A stretch of DNA of 64,000 bases from Cepaea nemoralis (lineage: Eukaryota; Mollusca; Gastropoda; Stylommatophora; Helicidae): contig JACEFZ010028133.1 of the NCBI GenBank assembly GCA_014155875.1, positions 184,501 to 248,500 of the forward strand, in the 5' to 3' direction. A program made the position numbers and the translations under genes. The notes under the pieces were generated by a model, which saw only the letters and a list, made by a program, of their open reading frames with translations, was not told the origin of the DNA and did not search any database. Of this stretch, positions 43,181-55,610 are shown piece after piece; within the stretch, counting starts at the first letter, position 1, and every line of letters starts with the position of its first letter.

Positions 43181-44008
43181 TCATCCTCGTTGCACATCGA
43201 ACCATTCAGTCCATAAGTGCTCGGATCCCCTCCTCAGCAAATCCTGCAGCGTGTAGCGGCTAACGACGCCAGTTCTGTGTTGGTTTATCAATCTTCTTTG
43301 GCTTCCTGCGTAGTGTTCTTGTTTGGCCACCCCTCTTTTAATTTGCTGCTCCTGCAGTTTTTCCATTGTTGTAGATTCACAGTCATCACTTGGTTCTCGC
43401 AAAAGTCTCACTTCTCGTAGAGCATTCAGAATGTCAGCCTGGTCCATGGCGCGTCCGCCCTCCACAGTAGCCTCACCTGCGAGCTTGTCAGCCCGCTCAT
43501 TTCCTTGTACTCCCGCATGACCTGGCACGAAGATGAAACTAATCTTTGCCAGCCGAGACCGCTTCAGAGGCAGCAGCCATTCTCTTCGGATCGACCCCTC
43601 CTCTATCCTCTTGATCATGTTCATTGAGTCGCTAAGGAAACAAGCCCTAGTGAATGTCTGTGTCTCGAGCCATGTTATTGCTTTACTTACTGCCATGACT
43701 TCCATGGTCAGGCTACTTGTGGTTTCAGTGAAAGCACCAGAGTCCTCCTTCACAATTCTCCCTCCGGCCCGAGCTGTAAAGGCCCATGAGCTTCTCACAT
43801 GTCGGACGACCGACCCATCTGTGTAGATGACCGCGTCACCGTCTAGCGAATTCTCGAAAATCAACGCTTGTACTTCAGCCTCAACAGCAGCCGGATTTTC
43901 TTGTCTGCATTTTCTATCTAGTTGGATGCAAACTGAAAAGGATGTGCAGAAGTCTGTTGGCACTTGCACCCACTCCTCGCCAGGTTCTAAGTCCTCAAGT
44001 GAACACAC
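43181..44008 (-). CDS. Non-LTR retrotransposon RNase H domain ORF
   Basis: 275 codons are open. The RNase H fold is recognisable with all four acidic residues of the active site in place: D64 (IYTDGS), E103 (TMEVMAVSKA), D127 (FLSDSMNMI) and D174 (GHAGVQGNERADKLAG). A C-terminal region after it ends RYTLQDLLRRGSEHLWTEWF, the variant of the signature seen at four other sites. In its element the enzyme would degrade the RNA strand of the RNA:DNA hybrid. The reverse transcriptase expected upstream (to the right, 44009 onward) is not detectable, so this is a 5'-truncated copy. It has no frameshift and so may be young. It is most like I- or Nimb-type elements, but the clade is not certain. 44009-44870 has no other feature. 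Confidence 0.85.
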   Translation of the reverse strand: MCSLEDLEPGEEWVQVPTDFCTSFSVCIQLDRKCRQENPAAVEAEVQALIFENSLDGDAVIYTDGSVVRHVRSSWAFTARAGGRIVKEDSGAFTETTSSLTMEVMAVSKAITWLETQTFTRACFLSDSMNMIKRIEEGSIRREWLLPLKRSRLAKISFIFVPGHAGVQGNERADKLAGEATVEGGRAMDQADILNALREVRLLREPSDDCESTTMEKLQEQQIKRGVAKQEHYAGSQRRLINQHRTGVVSRYTLQDLLRRGSEHLWTEWFDVQRG

Positions 44009-44870
44009 CTGTTAAAGAATGTCTTCGGCTTGACCCATCCACGACCGTCCTCTTTTTAACCTGCTGCCCTTCACCTTCCTAATTTCACTATGCAGTGGAT
44101 GTTGTGTGTTTGCGTTAATACTGAGGTAGGCGCGTGCCCTGCAAACTTGTATTCTCTCTTCAATGGTTGGAAAATCAAGAAGGTAGCGCATCGCCCTGCA
44201 TGCTGTATTAATCTTATAGGTACAACGCCAGCCTTTAATTTGAGATTAATACTTCTTTATGTTATCTGTTTATTGTTTTATGTTCAGTGTTCCGATAATA
44301 AAGACTTCGGTCAACACGTTCGCCTGTATCTGTGATTTTCCCCATTCGACGAACTTCGTAATCATACTTGATGTTTTTATTCAGACTCCAGTAACAAGTC
44401 GGCAGCAGCCAACCTCCTTTTTAGATATCATTCTAACTGGGGCAGACCTGGTTTGCGTTACTATGTGGGCGGTATGAATGTTCACAACATAACATAAGTA
44501 TACTGCCACCGCCTTTGTTCTGAGTAGCGGGGATGGACGTCTTGACCACTCGGAATAGAGCATTAATTTCAAGAGGCACCTTGTTTGAAATCGAATGTGC
44601 TGAATGGGACACTGCTCGGGGTAGTTTTCACATTATAATGTTCGGCCATAATAAGAATGAGTATAGCATGTATTCTGGTTTCAGATATGTTTCTTGCCGC
44701 TGCTACAAACGTTTGCGCACTGTACTGAAATATTCCTGATGTGAGAGGACCCAGCAGCACTTGCGGTAGTATCCATGCACAAAGGAACAATTGCTCATTG
44801 CTAAATTCGGACCCGATACTTTGTAACTTGGAAGTGTACGGCCCTGCATACAAACCACTCCGCTCCATAA

Positions 44871-44873
<3 letters not shown>

Positions 44874-44936
<63 letters not shown>
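44874..44936. repeat. (TA)n microsatellite
   Basis: About 30 TA units. 44937-45486 has no recognised feature. Confidence 0.97.
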
Positions 44937-44942
<6 letters not shown>

Positions 44943-45486
44943 GGATACGTGTTCATTTCATTCAAAGGCTGTCTGTGTTGACGCTGTGGATGCGTGCATT
45001 GAAACGAGTTTTAACATAGAGGATTTCAGTGAACGTATTAAATGTAGATTTCACGTAACGCTGCAGCAGCTTCAAATTCTCTCCCTGCCCCGATCTCTCT
45101 CTCAACGATGTCTGTCATACAAGAGAGTAATTGTGTAGCCTGGAAGCATACAGTTTCACCCTGGGCCGGTTTCGACAAGGCTAGTTCTTCAGTTCCCTAC
45201 CTTTGTAAAGTGTTTTGAATTATACTCTTTGTTGTCAAAGGTATGACAGAGACTGATAGACGGCCAAATAGACGTACATTTTGTTTTATGAAGAATCACT
45301 TTCATTCTTACTGATATGTCTAGAAGTACTCCAGTCTCCTATCATAAATCACAATAACAATCTCTTAGCACTGTGCACAAACTTCCCAGCACCGGCGTTT
45401 GTTGCAAGACTACCAAAATAGAGCTAAACCATCACCTGACTCTAATTCGTCATTTCGTGCACAACAACTCGAATTAACGGAGTTCT

Positions 45487-45520
<34 letters not shown>

Positions 45521-45521
45521 T
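45487..45521. repeat. (CAA)n microsatellite
   Basis: About 11 AAC triplets. Confidence 0.95.
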
Positions 45522-45788
45522 AGTGAGTTACTAATGCAGAACACTTGATGATACTATGAAACAAACAAGTATAAACAAAGGCAATATTCCAAACATAATG
45601 GTCTTCTCTGAGACAACAAAATGTCAGAAAACCACAAGGCGCATCCATACATACTGTAAACAATGGCACGCACATAACATCACCACATGGCAAAGACAGT
45701 TTCATGAGAGATACTTCCTCAGGGATGTGTCTTCACATGGCCCAGATCAACGGTGAATTGCCTTATTGGCGACTGGTATCCTTCCTCG

Positions 45789-46036
45789 GCAGGTCTCTCT
45801 GGCTGAGGGGTTACAACACTTTCTCCGTAATCCCGTTTGTCACGCAGAGTCTCGTAGCGGGAGCGAGCTGGGAGCGGTTCGTCCCCCGCTGGTGACTTGC
45901 GGGACACTGAGCCGGCCGCTCAGAAAGCAATGGCAAACTACTGAGCGTAATCTTGCCAAGAAATCAACAGACAGCTGAAAGATGCTGCTGTTGACAGCGA
46001 TGTCCTGTAAAGGATATGCGAATAAAAAAAAAAAAA
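45789..46036 (+). mobile_element. SINE family C2, full length, 11-bp target duplication
   Basis: ATCCTTCCTCG stands at 45778-45788 and at 46037-46047. The element has a tRNA-like head (CTCTGGCTGAGGGGTTACAA, B region GGAGCGGTTCGTCCC), the core CAGAAAGCAATGGCAAACTA, the end TGTCCTGTAAAGGATATGCG and an A-rich tail of ~15 bases. The perfect duplication implies a fairly recent insertion. Confidence 0.93.
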
Positions 46037-46047
46037 ATCCTTCCTCG

Positions 46048-47680
46048 CGCCCTTTTCTTCATAGATAAATCTCAGAAATGTCTAAAATAACCTGGTACAT
46101 ATTTTAAGAGGCTGGGCCAAACTAAGAACAGTACTGATATTATCATCAGTACTATCAGCGATACCAGTGATAACATCATTCCTGCCATTACTGGAGATTC
46201 GACTCTAATAACTGTCTTGGTAACGAAGATAGCCACTATAACATCTCGGATCTGTAATTACATTATAACTACTTGAAGAAGACAGCAAGAGTGATATTAT
46301 TATACATACTGTGAACGTCCAATGGTCTGAAATGACATTTCCTCTGTATGAAAATATCCTAACTCCGTCACTAAGGCAGGAAGTCGACGTAATCAAACTA
46401 GAACTTCTGCTTTCAAAACACAACTCTGAACATGTTGCAGTCACAAAACTCAACGAACCAGTTTTATGCAATAATGACCTATCTACGTCGCTGCAATACA
46501 CTATATTTATATTGGCTTTTCTTTTAATCGGCTAGCATTTCATTGGAAACTGTAACAAGTAACATTTACCTGATTGGAAACTATCCCAACTCGGAGTTTT
46601 GTCAGTTAAAGGATACACACATGAACATCAGTTATAAATAAGTGTAACAGAAGTGTGACAAACTGGCCTGGGTTATCTTCATTATACTATCTTAGATTCG
46701 ATATTCTGTCAATGTTAGTTGCGTTCCTAGGCAAGTCACAGAAACGTGAACATGTGAACTAGTTTAAATTCAAAGTACGTCCTGCTATGGAGAATTTTTA
46801 CATTGGTGAGACCTGCTAGCACCACGCTATTGGTTGAAAATATAAACCAAACAATCCAGACGCGGCAAAATATTTGAAAGGCCCGGACAGGAATATCGTG
46901 TCACTTTACCGTCTCTCTTCAGGTGGGAAACCCAGTAGCATTTTTTATCGGTGAGCTATAAACTCCCATAAGAATGGCGGTTCTGTGCTTTAGATTCTGG
47001 TTGCAACACACGCGTGATAAGATCACACTGAATGCCTCGGAATATTTAACAGCGTTTCATGTTGGAAGTGTGTATGCCTTTATGTGATACTGCTGGGTGT
47101 GTGTTTAATATGTTTTTCTTGTACTATCATCCCTTGTCTGTCCTATAAGTGGCGAATTATGTTAACTTTCACATGCATATTCTCTTGTGTTCTACACTAG
47201 AATGCACAGACAGCGTTCACACACGCACTTACAGTTGTGACATCTCTAGGAAAGGCCAGTGTGAAGGAAATAAACATCACACGGAATGGAACATCTAAAG
47301 TGACTTGTTCTCCTCATCATGATGGGATGAACAAAGATGGGGGATAAGGAGAAAGAAGAAGAGAAGAAAATATACATTCAAGTATCTAGTCACAAGGATA
47401 ATGTCAGATTTAATATGTATGTACCACATATGTTTAAAAAAGAACAAGCAAAATATGTGTTGTGTGAAGAAAACGAAACGCTTATTAAATAAATCCCTGG
47501 AGGTTAGGAGTCTTTGGAGGTTAGAAACATCATTCTTGACATACGGCTGTGACTCATGGACAATTAATTAACAACAACACAACCGAGTGATACCCCAGAG
47601 ATGTGTTTTACACAAGAATACACTGGGCATCCAAAATGGGACGTTTTGAAAGAAGCAATGACACAAAGACACAAGGTGAA
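46048..47680. other. No recognised feature
   Basis: AT-rich sequence without splice-bounded frames, known repeats or RNA genes. Confidence 0.5.
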
Positions 47681-47684
47681 GAAG

Positions 47685-47736
47685 GAGAGAAAGAAAGAAA
47701 GAAAGAAAGAAAGAAAAGTAGAAGAAGAAGAAGAAG

Positions 47737-47782
<46 letters not shown>
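47685..47782. repeat. Compound microsatellite (GAAA)n(GAA)n(CAA)n
   Basis: GAAAGAAAG units pass through AGAAGAAGAA into about 15 CAA triplets. Reading frames here code only for homopolymers. Confidence 0.96.
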
Positions 47783-47895
47783 GGAGCAGAATACGAAAAA
47801 GAATGAAACAAAAGAATTGAGGTCAGTTATAACAGTTTTGTTTGACTTCTTAGATATCACGCTTTCAATCATGTAAAATAGAACGCTAGCATACC

Positions 47896-47899
<4 letters not shown>

Positions 47900-47985
<86 letters not shown>
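47900..47985. repeat. (TC)n microsatellite
   Basis: About 42 TC units. 47986-48714 has no recognised feature. Confidence 0.97.
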
Positions 47986-47986
<1 letters not shown>

Positions 47987-48715
47987 CTCCTCTATTCACC
48001 CTCCCCGAGTCGGTGCATAGCAATCTGAACGTGTGCTTCTCACACGGGACACAAAGAACCGTTCAACGATGATTCTGAGTGAGGCTTAAATGTGGAACTA
48101 AACAGCAATTTGGAGTTCAAATTCCAGCTCCTTCTTGGTTAGTCACGGAGTTGGAATCCCGTCAGTCACCGTGAGATCAACTGATAGCTTCTACCAATCA
48201 TGGCACAACGATCGCATTTCTACCAATGGCGACAGTACCTAACAACTATCTATCTATTAATGACTAAACCAACGTACAGGTATACTAAACACTAAAGAGT
48301 ACGTATAACAAACGTAATCTTCCAAGGGCAATAGTTTATGGACACCTCTGCATTCAGACATGCACGTTTCACTGTTCGCATATCATGAAGTGATATCTTA
48401 TGAACATACTAGACAAAGAGATATTCATTCGGTCTTCACAACTATGAAAGAGTATAGCATACCGGGCGCCACACCGTGTTTTCCAAAGCGGCCCCTATTC
48501 CATATGCCAGGTCATTTTTTTTTCTCACGCTCCATGTTGACATTATATATTATAGTCATGACACACTGTCATAGTGATAGACACAAGCGTATTGATCATA
48601 AAAAGTATCACAAGATTGTTGCCCTTTTCCCGACAGTTTCCAGTGCCACTTATTCAGTATTTTCTATATCCTGGTTCGAGACTAATTTAAACTTCTCCTT
48701 CTGCTTCTGCTAGTG

Positions 48716-48887
48716 GAGATGCTGCTGCTGCTACTACTACTACCACAACTGTGCTGCTGTTACCACAACAACAACTAATACTACTTCTACTATGCTGCTG
48801 CTACAAAAACTACTGCTACTACTGATCTTGCTAGTGTTGCTACTACGACTACTACAAGTATCATTACTGCTGCTGCTGCTGGTACTG

Positions 48888-48970
<83 letters not shown>
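48716..48970. repeat. (CTA)/(CTG) trinucleotide tract
   Basis: Mixed CTG, CTA and CAA triplets become a pure (CTA)n run of about 26 units at 48889-48970. 48971-49970 has no recognised feature. Confidence 0.95.
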
Positions 48971-49980
48971 GCCAGTTCTTCTTCTGATTGTTTTTATCAT
49001 TATCATTTCAAAAATCATTATCATCACCACCGTCTAATCGTTACGCAGTCAATTACTATTTCTGTTTAGTCGAACATAGCTTATGTGAGGTTTATAATTA
49101 TACCAATATATTAAAATGCAGCAGAACCATAACCTCGCAGAGACATCAACGATCATTTAGTACAAGAAACACCACTTCTATATGCGCACCTGGAACAGGA
49201 TAGTTCAACAGTGCAGGCGGTTTGAACAGTGCTGAACACAAACACACCATCAGACACTGCTGGAATGTAAATTGAACATATATAACGCTGGCTGTACACA
49301 CCCCGTGGAAGATCACTTCAGGCCCCTTTCAACTACTACTCTCCCGCCCCGGAATGTCAAGCAAATAATGGGGTCGAAATTTGAGTATAACGGGTGGGTC
49401 TTTCTCTGTTGCTAGTAGTCTCTGGCGGAACGTGTAGATAAACATCATGATGGGCTGCTGACTGACAGAAGCACACACGTTTCTCAATTGACAAGCTAGG
49501 ACAATGAGAGGCTAGGGCCCAATTGAATCAACTATGGTAATCCACGACTGGATGCGAGGATTCATACATTTATGGATGTAAAGGTTTATAATTACACTAA
49601 TTTAAAATAACAAAAAGTAATGCAGCTTTACAGAATACAATTACAGAAAACACAGGGCGTTGCGGCGACTAGCCTTCATCAGCAACAAACATATACACAA
49701 AACGCAAAATATAATCACGGGGAAGACACTACAGTGGCTACATATAAGTATAAGAACAGGGTGAGAATAATGAAAAGATGAAAAGAATTAAAATAATGAC
49801 GAGAAAATGAAAACATAGAAAAACATGTGCTCCTTAACACAGAATCCCATGCTGTGATATTAACAGTTAGTACTATAGTACATTTATTCCAAGGATATAC
49901 GCGAGTAACAAAGCGAGGCGTGAGTGTTACAGTTTCCACAATCCTGTTTGATTGTTGTTGATGTAGGGCGGTATCAATTA

Positions 49981-50226
49981 CAATGTGGTCAAGCTGTCTG
50001 ACTCAGGCTCCGAAGGTTGTGGGGTCGATTCTGGGCAGCGTCCTTCGGTTCACAAGTACGTTTTTTTTCGGAGACTCGTATGGGTCGTCGATGGGGCTAC
50101 ATAATTCGTGCTTTGTACGACATTTTTCGCAGTTCGCTGCGGAAAGGAGACTGAGTCATATGGGATAAAAATCCGATGCAATGAAGTCGACCCTCTCGAC
50201 TTTTAAGCGACTTTAAGCGACTGTAA
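49981..50226 (+). mobile_element. SINE family E, full length, 10-bp target duplication
   Basis: GTATCAATTA occurs at 49971-49980 and 50227-50236. The head contains GTGGTCAAGCTGTCTGACTC (A-box region) and GGTTGTGGGGTCGATTCTGG (B box). The tail shows the doubled motif CTTTTAAGCGACTTTAAGCGA. It is the counterpart of 2110-2361. Confidence 0.92.
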
Positions 50227-50244
50227 GTATCAATTATTGAAAAT

Positions 50245-50345
50245 GTTCCATATCCTTTGCAGGACGTTGCGATCAACTCCAGCCCGAAGTTGATTTACTA
50301 GACACTTTTATGTTCATTAGTTTACCATTGCTATCTGAACGAGAA
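50245..50345 (-). repeat. SINE family C, 3' part
   Basis: CATATCCTTTGCAGGACGTTGCG, GTTGATTTACTAGACACTTT and TAGTTTACCATTGCTATCTG occur in inverted order. The head is missing. It sits directly next to the family E SINE. Confidence 0.8.
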
Positions 50346-50527
50346 GTCAAAATTGGATGATAAATAGATTTAACTGCCACGGGCTTATAAATCAAACTGT
50401 GAACATAAATCGCATAACAACCTCTTTTCATTTAATATTAATACAAAATGTCGGCTACCATACTGACAACTTTTAAGTCATAAGTGTGACACACATATAC
50501 TTCCCCTTTTCCACCATCCTTTTACTT

Positions 50528-50558
50528 TTTTTTTTTTGGGGGGGGGGGGGGGGGGGTA
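50528..50558. repeat. T-run joined to a G-run
   Basis: Eleven T and then about 19 G. The G-run could form a quadruplex, or could partly reflect sequencing slippage. 50559-51340 has no other recognised feature. Confidence 0.9.
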
Positions 50559-51344
50559 TTGAATCAGTTAAGCCCTAATGTAGTTAGTTTAGAGCCATTT
50601 TTGTTTGTGCCAATTATTGCTTTGGCTATCGTTTTCGGTGTGTTTTTTTTCTTTTCTGTTTTTGTTTTTAGGTTTTTAATGTTCTCGCCACAACGTCGTA
50701 CGATTTTGTTCGTGTACAGTTGACCAATTACTCGTCGTATTGTATTATCCCCTTGCATTCTTGCATTCATTCTGTACCTCCCCTTTTCATTTGTGAATGG
50801 TAATATCCGCTGAACGCGGCAAAGCTTTTAACTAGTGTTAGTTTCACCTCGTGGTAGATTAGGTTTAGAAGCTCCAGTCATTAATCAGAAGTGTCTGTCT
50901 ATAGGATGCCCCACGGGCACATGACGATGGGTCTTGGTAAGTATGTTGAATTTTACCTAACCCTGGGACATAAACACATAAACCTGATTTGATCGTATGT
51001 TGTCTCTGTACTTGATAACACAACCTCTGTTCCTCTATTAACTTCTTTTCTGACATCATTAAGTGAAATGCATTGCATTGTTTCGTCAGGCCCGTGGCTC
51101 AGTAAATCCTACTTTAACAAGCATTGTTGTATGATTGCTTTCCCTACTTTTGACTGTCCCAGTCAACACAGGTTTTTGTCTATCTTCGTCTAGTTGCATT
51201 CCCTTGACATATCCGTCATGATGGACCCTCCCAGGCTCAATGAGACGTTCTAACGCAGTGGATACACAGCAGAGGGTAATTTCTTTTAGTAACTATCAAA
51301 TATCATGTGCTTACATTCCATGTCAGGTGTTAATATTTTTTTTC

Positions 51345-51595
51345 CCGCGTTTCCATCCTGTTTCAGGATATTGCGGACAACATCAGCATCTTTCAGCTGT
51401 ATGTTGATTCCTAGGCTAGATTACGCCCATCAGCACGCCACGACTTTCTGAGCGACCGGCTCCATACTCTCATAAGTCACTGGCGTGACTCGAACCACTT
51501 CTAATTCTCGTCCGCTCACGTCGACCACGAGAGTATTCGGGATTAGCCGAGAAAGCTGCTAACTCCTCGGCCAGGCAGCCGGCAAGTGTTAATAT
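51345..51595 (-). repeat. SINE family C2, inverted, near full length
   Basis: TTTCATCCTG..GGATATTGCGGACAACATCA, ATCTTTCAGCTGTATGTTGA, CTTTCTGAGCGACCGGCTCC and the right end GAGAAAGCTGCTAACTCCTCGG (inverted A box) are in order. Confidence 0.8.
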
Positions 51596-51609
51596 TTACG
51601 ATACATTAA

Positions 51610-51987
51610 TTATATGCCTGGATGATCTAGACGCCGACGATAAGGACAACAGATTAAAATCAAACGTATTCTTGGAGGAAACAGCAAGAGTAAGACCAGG
51701 AAAGAGTATAATCTCTTATAGAAATAATGAGAGTTGTGAGACGAGGCATGTTTTATCCCTATGTCTGTTCAATATTTATATAGTAGATAAACGGGTATAG
51801 AAAGGTAAAAGAATTGATGGGAAAGTTATGAAAAATATAATATTTGCAGTTAGTGTAGTCGAAACAGAGTAAATCTGCAATAATGAGCACCTCGGGCACA
51901 CACAGTAGAAAATGAACATGGTTTAGACATAAGTGTCATAAATATAAAGAAAACAACTGTGGTTATTAGCAAAGGTAGTATAGTATC
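51610..51987 (+). pseudogene. Non-LTR reverse-transcriptase fragment, heavily decayed
   Basis: CETRHVLSLCLFNIYI corresponds to the RQGC.LSPyLFNIYa motif B. KRIDGKVMKNIIFAVSVVE corresponds to the motif C strand, where the catalytic FADD has become FAVS, and KENNCGY in the shifted frame or INIKKTTVVI in the other matches the following strand. Stops and frameshifts are many. The continuation is split by the SINE at 51988-52241. Confidence 0.7.
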
Positions 51988-52241
51988 CGCCGGTTCCGTG
52001 GCGAAAGTGTTACGGACGCGATTTGTGATCCCGTATACCCGCGTTCGAAGCACAGCTGCGTGTGATTTGGCAGCAGACCGTGTTGCGCTGTTTTTCACGA
52101 AATTGTATGGGTGCTGGTCGTTCATAAAGCAATGGAAACTACTGAAAGTAAACTTGCTAAGACATCAACAACAGCACACACAAAAAAGAAAATACAGGTG
52201 TTGACTGCAAACGTCCTGTAAAGGACATGCAACTAACTTTT
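51988..52241 (+). mobile_element. SINE family C, full length, 12-bp target duplication
   Basis: TAGTATAGTATC is at 51976-51987 and 52242-52253. The head (CCGTGGCGAAAGTGTTACGG, B box CGCGTTCGAAGCACAG), the core (CATAAAGCAATGGAAACTAC) and the end AAGGACATGCAACTAACTTT are complete. It is the best-defined family C copy in the window and lacks a long A tail. Confidence 0.94.
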
Positions 52242-52334
52242 TAGTATAGTATCAAACAGATTTGATAATTGCATTGAATAGAACTGCATTCGAGCTCGAT
52301 AATAGATTTTGAGGCAGTCGATAGTTGTTCTTAC

Positions 52335-52575
52335 CCAGGTAAAGTAATACCGGTCAGTTGGACTAAAATGTTGACTTCTCGTCATTGACTTGAGGACGTA
52401 AATTACAAGTACCTCAGAAGTCGGAGTGGGTTCGCCGGATATCAGGAGATACAGCTAACAGGGAAAGTCTAATCCACAAACAAAATCAGTCCAGTACACT
52501 CCATACCAGTGGCAAATACTAAAGTAGTAGCACGTGCAAGTACTACGTTTGAGTTCAAAGCGAGCGAACGCACAA
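52335..52575 (+). repeat. SINE family B, body and tail
   Basis: GGTCAGTTGGACTAAAATGT, GACTTGAGGACGTAAATTAC, GTACCTCAGAAGTCGGAGTG and GTTTGAGTTCAAAGCGAGCG occur in order. The tRNA-like head is missing. A G-run (52581-52597) follows. Confidence 0.8.
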
Positions 52576-52649
52576 AATGGGGCTGGGGGGGGGGGGACAA
52601 ACAATGGCGGCTGTTTGGAATAATTAAGAAAGAGAATAGTAAATACAAT

Positions 52650-52865
52650 TCAACAATATGAAACTCCTCCGAAGTCGGAGAGTGTCTGCCTGTACGGCGA
52701 GGAACCACCAGTCTGCACACCAATAAGCCAGACATGGGACAACGGATACTCACGCAAAACTCAGGTCCTGTATGACATCACACTGATGTTGGACAACAGG
52801 ATGCCTTCATCCTACCTACAGGACTTCGCGTTGGAGCTCAAGCCAACGAACACAAGCAAGCAAGC
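52650..52865 (+). repeat. SINE family B variant with (GCAA)n tail
   Basis: TCCGAAGTCGGAGAGTGTCT, CAATAAGCCAGACATGGGAC, ATGACATCACACTGATGTTG, GACTTCGCGTTGGAGCTCAA and the tail ACACAAGCAAGCAAGCAACA match 15368-15600 inverted. Confidence 0.78.
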
Positions 52866-53136
52866 AACAATATGAAACAACTAACGAATGATAATTGCAT
52901 ATGATAATGTGACATAAAGTACAAATTACTGTATGGTGGAAAAATAGGGACTATGAATAAATAATTCGTAGAGTAATGGAAACTTTCAACATGTGGTTTC
53001 ATAGACGAAAATAAGAAATATAATAGCAGAAAATAAAAACAAAAGATTGAAGAAAAGTATAAATACAATAGACAATGAAGAAAACATGACTCAATCAGAC
53101 CAAAGTCACAGAAGTTAAGTACTAGAGCTGCTTACA

Positions 53137-55610
53137 GAGATACAGTGAGGTGTAACCTCTTGGATCCTTTATTCTAGACCATGACAATTGAGGTGGGGTG
53201 TAAACTCTTGGATCCTTTATTCTAGACCATGACAATTGAGGTGAGGTGTAAACTCTTGGATCCTTTATTCTAGACCATAACAATTGAGGTGGGTGTAAGC
53301 TCTTGGATCCTTTATTCTAGACCATGACAATTGAGGTGGGGTGTAACCTCTTGGATCCTTTATTCTAGACCATGACAATTGAGGTGGGGTGTAACCTCTT
53401 GGATCCTTTATTCTAGACCATAACAATTGAGGTGAGGTGTAAACTCTTGGATCCTTTATTCTAGACCATGACAATTGAGGTGGGGTGTAACCTCTTGGAT
53501 CCTTTATTCTAGACCATGACAATTGAGGTGGGGTGTAAACTCTTGGATCCTTTATTCTAGACCATGACAATTGAGGTGAGGTGTAAACTCTTGGATCCTT
53601 TATTCTAGACCATAACAATTGAGGTGGGTGTAAGCTCTTGGATCGTTTATTCTAGACCATGACAACTGAGGTGGGGTGTAAACTCTTGGATCCTTTATTC
53701 TAGACCATGACAATTGAGGTGGGGTGTAAACTCTTGGATCCTTTATTCTAGACCATGACAACTGAGGTGGGGTGTAAACTCTTGGATCCTTTATTCTAGA
53801 CCATGACAACTGAGGTGGGGTGTAAACTCTTGGATCCTTTATTCTAGACCATGACAATTGATGTGGGTGTAAGCTCTTGGATCCTTTATTCTAGACCATG
53901 ACAATTGATGTGGTGTAAGCTCTTGGATCATTTATTCTAGACCATGACAATTGAGGTGGGTATAAGCTCTTGGATCCTTTATTCTAGACCATGACAATTG
54001 ATGTGGGTGTAAGCTCTTGGATCCTTTATTCTAGACCATGACAATTGATGTGGGTGTAAGCTCTTGGATCCTTTATTCTAGACCATGACAATTGAGGTGG
54101 GTATAAGCTCTTGGATCCTTTATTCTAGACCATGACAATTGATGTGGGTGTAACCTCTTGGATCCTTTATTCTAGACCATGACAATTGAGGTGGGGTGTA
54201 ACTCTTGGATCCTTTATTCTAGACCATGACAATTGAGGTGAGGTGTAACTCTTGGATCCTTTATTCTAGACCATGAACAATTGAGGTGGGTGTAAGCTCT
54301 TGGATCGTTTATTCTAGACCATGACAACTGAGGTGGGGTGTAAACTCTTGGATCCTTTATTCTAGACCATGACAATTGAGGTGGGGTGTAAACTCTTGGA
54401 TCCTTTATTCTAGACCATGACAACTGAGGTGGGGTGTAAACTCTTGGATCCTTTATTCTAGACCATGACAACTGAGGTGGGGTGTAAACTCTTGGATCCT
54501 TTATTCTAGACCATGACAATTGATGTGGGTGTAAGCTCTTGGATCCTTTATTCTAGACCATGACAATTGATGTGGGTGTAAGCTCTTGGATCCTTTATTC
54601 TAGACCATGACAATTGAGGTGGGTATAAGCTCTTGGATCCTTTATTCTAGACCATGACAATTGATGTGGGTGTAAGCTCTTGGATCCTTTATTCGAGACC
54701 ATGACAATTGAGGTGGGTGTAAGCTCTTGGATCCTTTATTCTAGACCATGACAATTGAGGTGGGTGTAAGCTCTTCGATCGTTTATTCTAGACCATGACA
54801 ATTGAGGTGGGACAACTCTTGGATCCTTTATTCTAGACCATGACAATTGAGGTGGGACAACTCTTGGATCCTTTATTCTAGACCATGACAATTGAGGTGG
54901 GTGTAAGCTCTTGGATCATTTATTCTAGACCATGACAATTGATGTGGGACAACTCTTGGATCCTTTATTCTAGACCATGACAATTGAGGTGGGTGTAAGC
55001 TCTTGGATCGTTTATTCTAGACCATGACAATTGAGGTGGGGTGCAAACTCTTGGATCGTTTATTCTAGACCATATCAATTGAGGTGGGTGTAAGCTCTTG
55101 GATCATTTAATCTAGACCATGACAATTTAGGTGGGGTGTAAACTCTTGGATCGTTTATTCTAGACCATAATAATTGAGGTGGGTGTAAGCTCTTGGATCC
55201 TTTATTCTAGACCATGACAATTGAGGTGGGGTGTAAACACTTGGATCGTTTATTCTAGACCATGACAATTGAGGTGGGTGTAAGCTCTTGGATCATTTAT
55301 TCTAGACCATGACAATTGAGGTGGGGAACTCTTGGACCCTTTTTTCTAGACCATGACAATTGAGGTGGGTGTAAGTCTGGATCGTTTATTCTAGACCATG
55401 ACAATGAGGTGGGGGTTAAAATCTTGGATCCTTTTTTCTAGACCATGACAATTGGGGTGGGTTAAGCTTTTGGATCCTTTTTTCTAGCCCATGACAATTG
55501 AGGTGGGTGTAAGCTCTTGGATCCTTATTCTAGCCCTGACAATTGAGGTGGGTGTAACTCTTGGATCCTTTATTCTAGACCATGACAATTGAGGTGGCGT
55601 GGTAAACTTT
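53137..55610. repeat. ~48-bp minisatellite, about 52 copies, with higher-order repeat
   Basis: The unit combines GGATCCTTTATTCTAGACCA, TGACAATTGAGGTGGGGTGT and AAACTCTT, with length variants of 43 to 49 bp. Each standard unit carries three palindromes: GGATCC, TCTAGA and CAATTG. A segment of about 240 bp or more near 53640 is repeated almost exactly 662 bp later (54303), so blocks of about 14 units have been duplicated. The right end (from 55320) is progressively decayed. Minus-strand frames (WSRIKDPRVYTPPQLS) are by-products. Confidence 0.96.

Noticed and set aside
53265..54519. Three minus-strand frames with a WSRIKDPRVYTPPQL repeat
   Set aside because: The 48-bp unit is divisible by three, which keeps a frame open; length variants break it elsewhere. 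No start context, splice sites or non-repeat sequence supports a gene.
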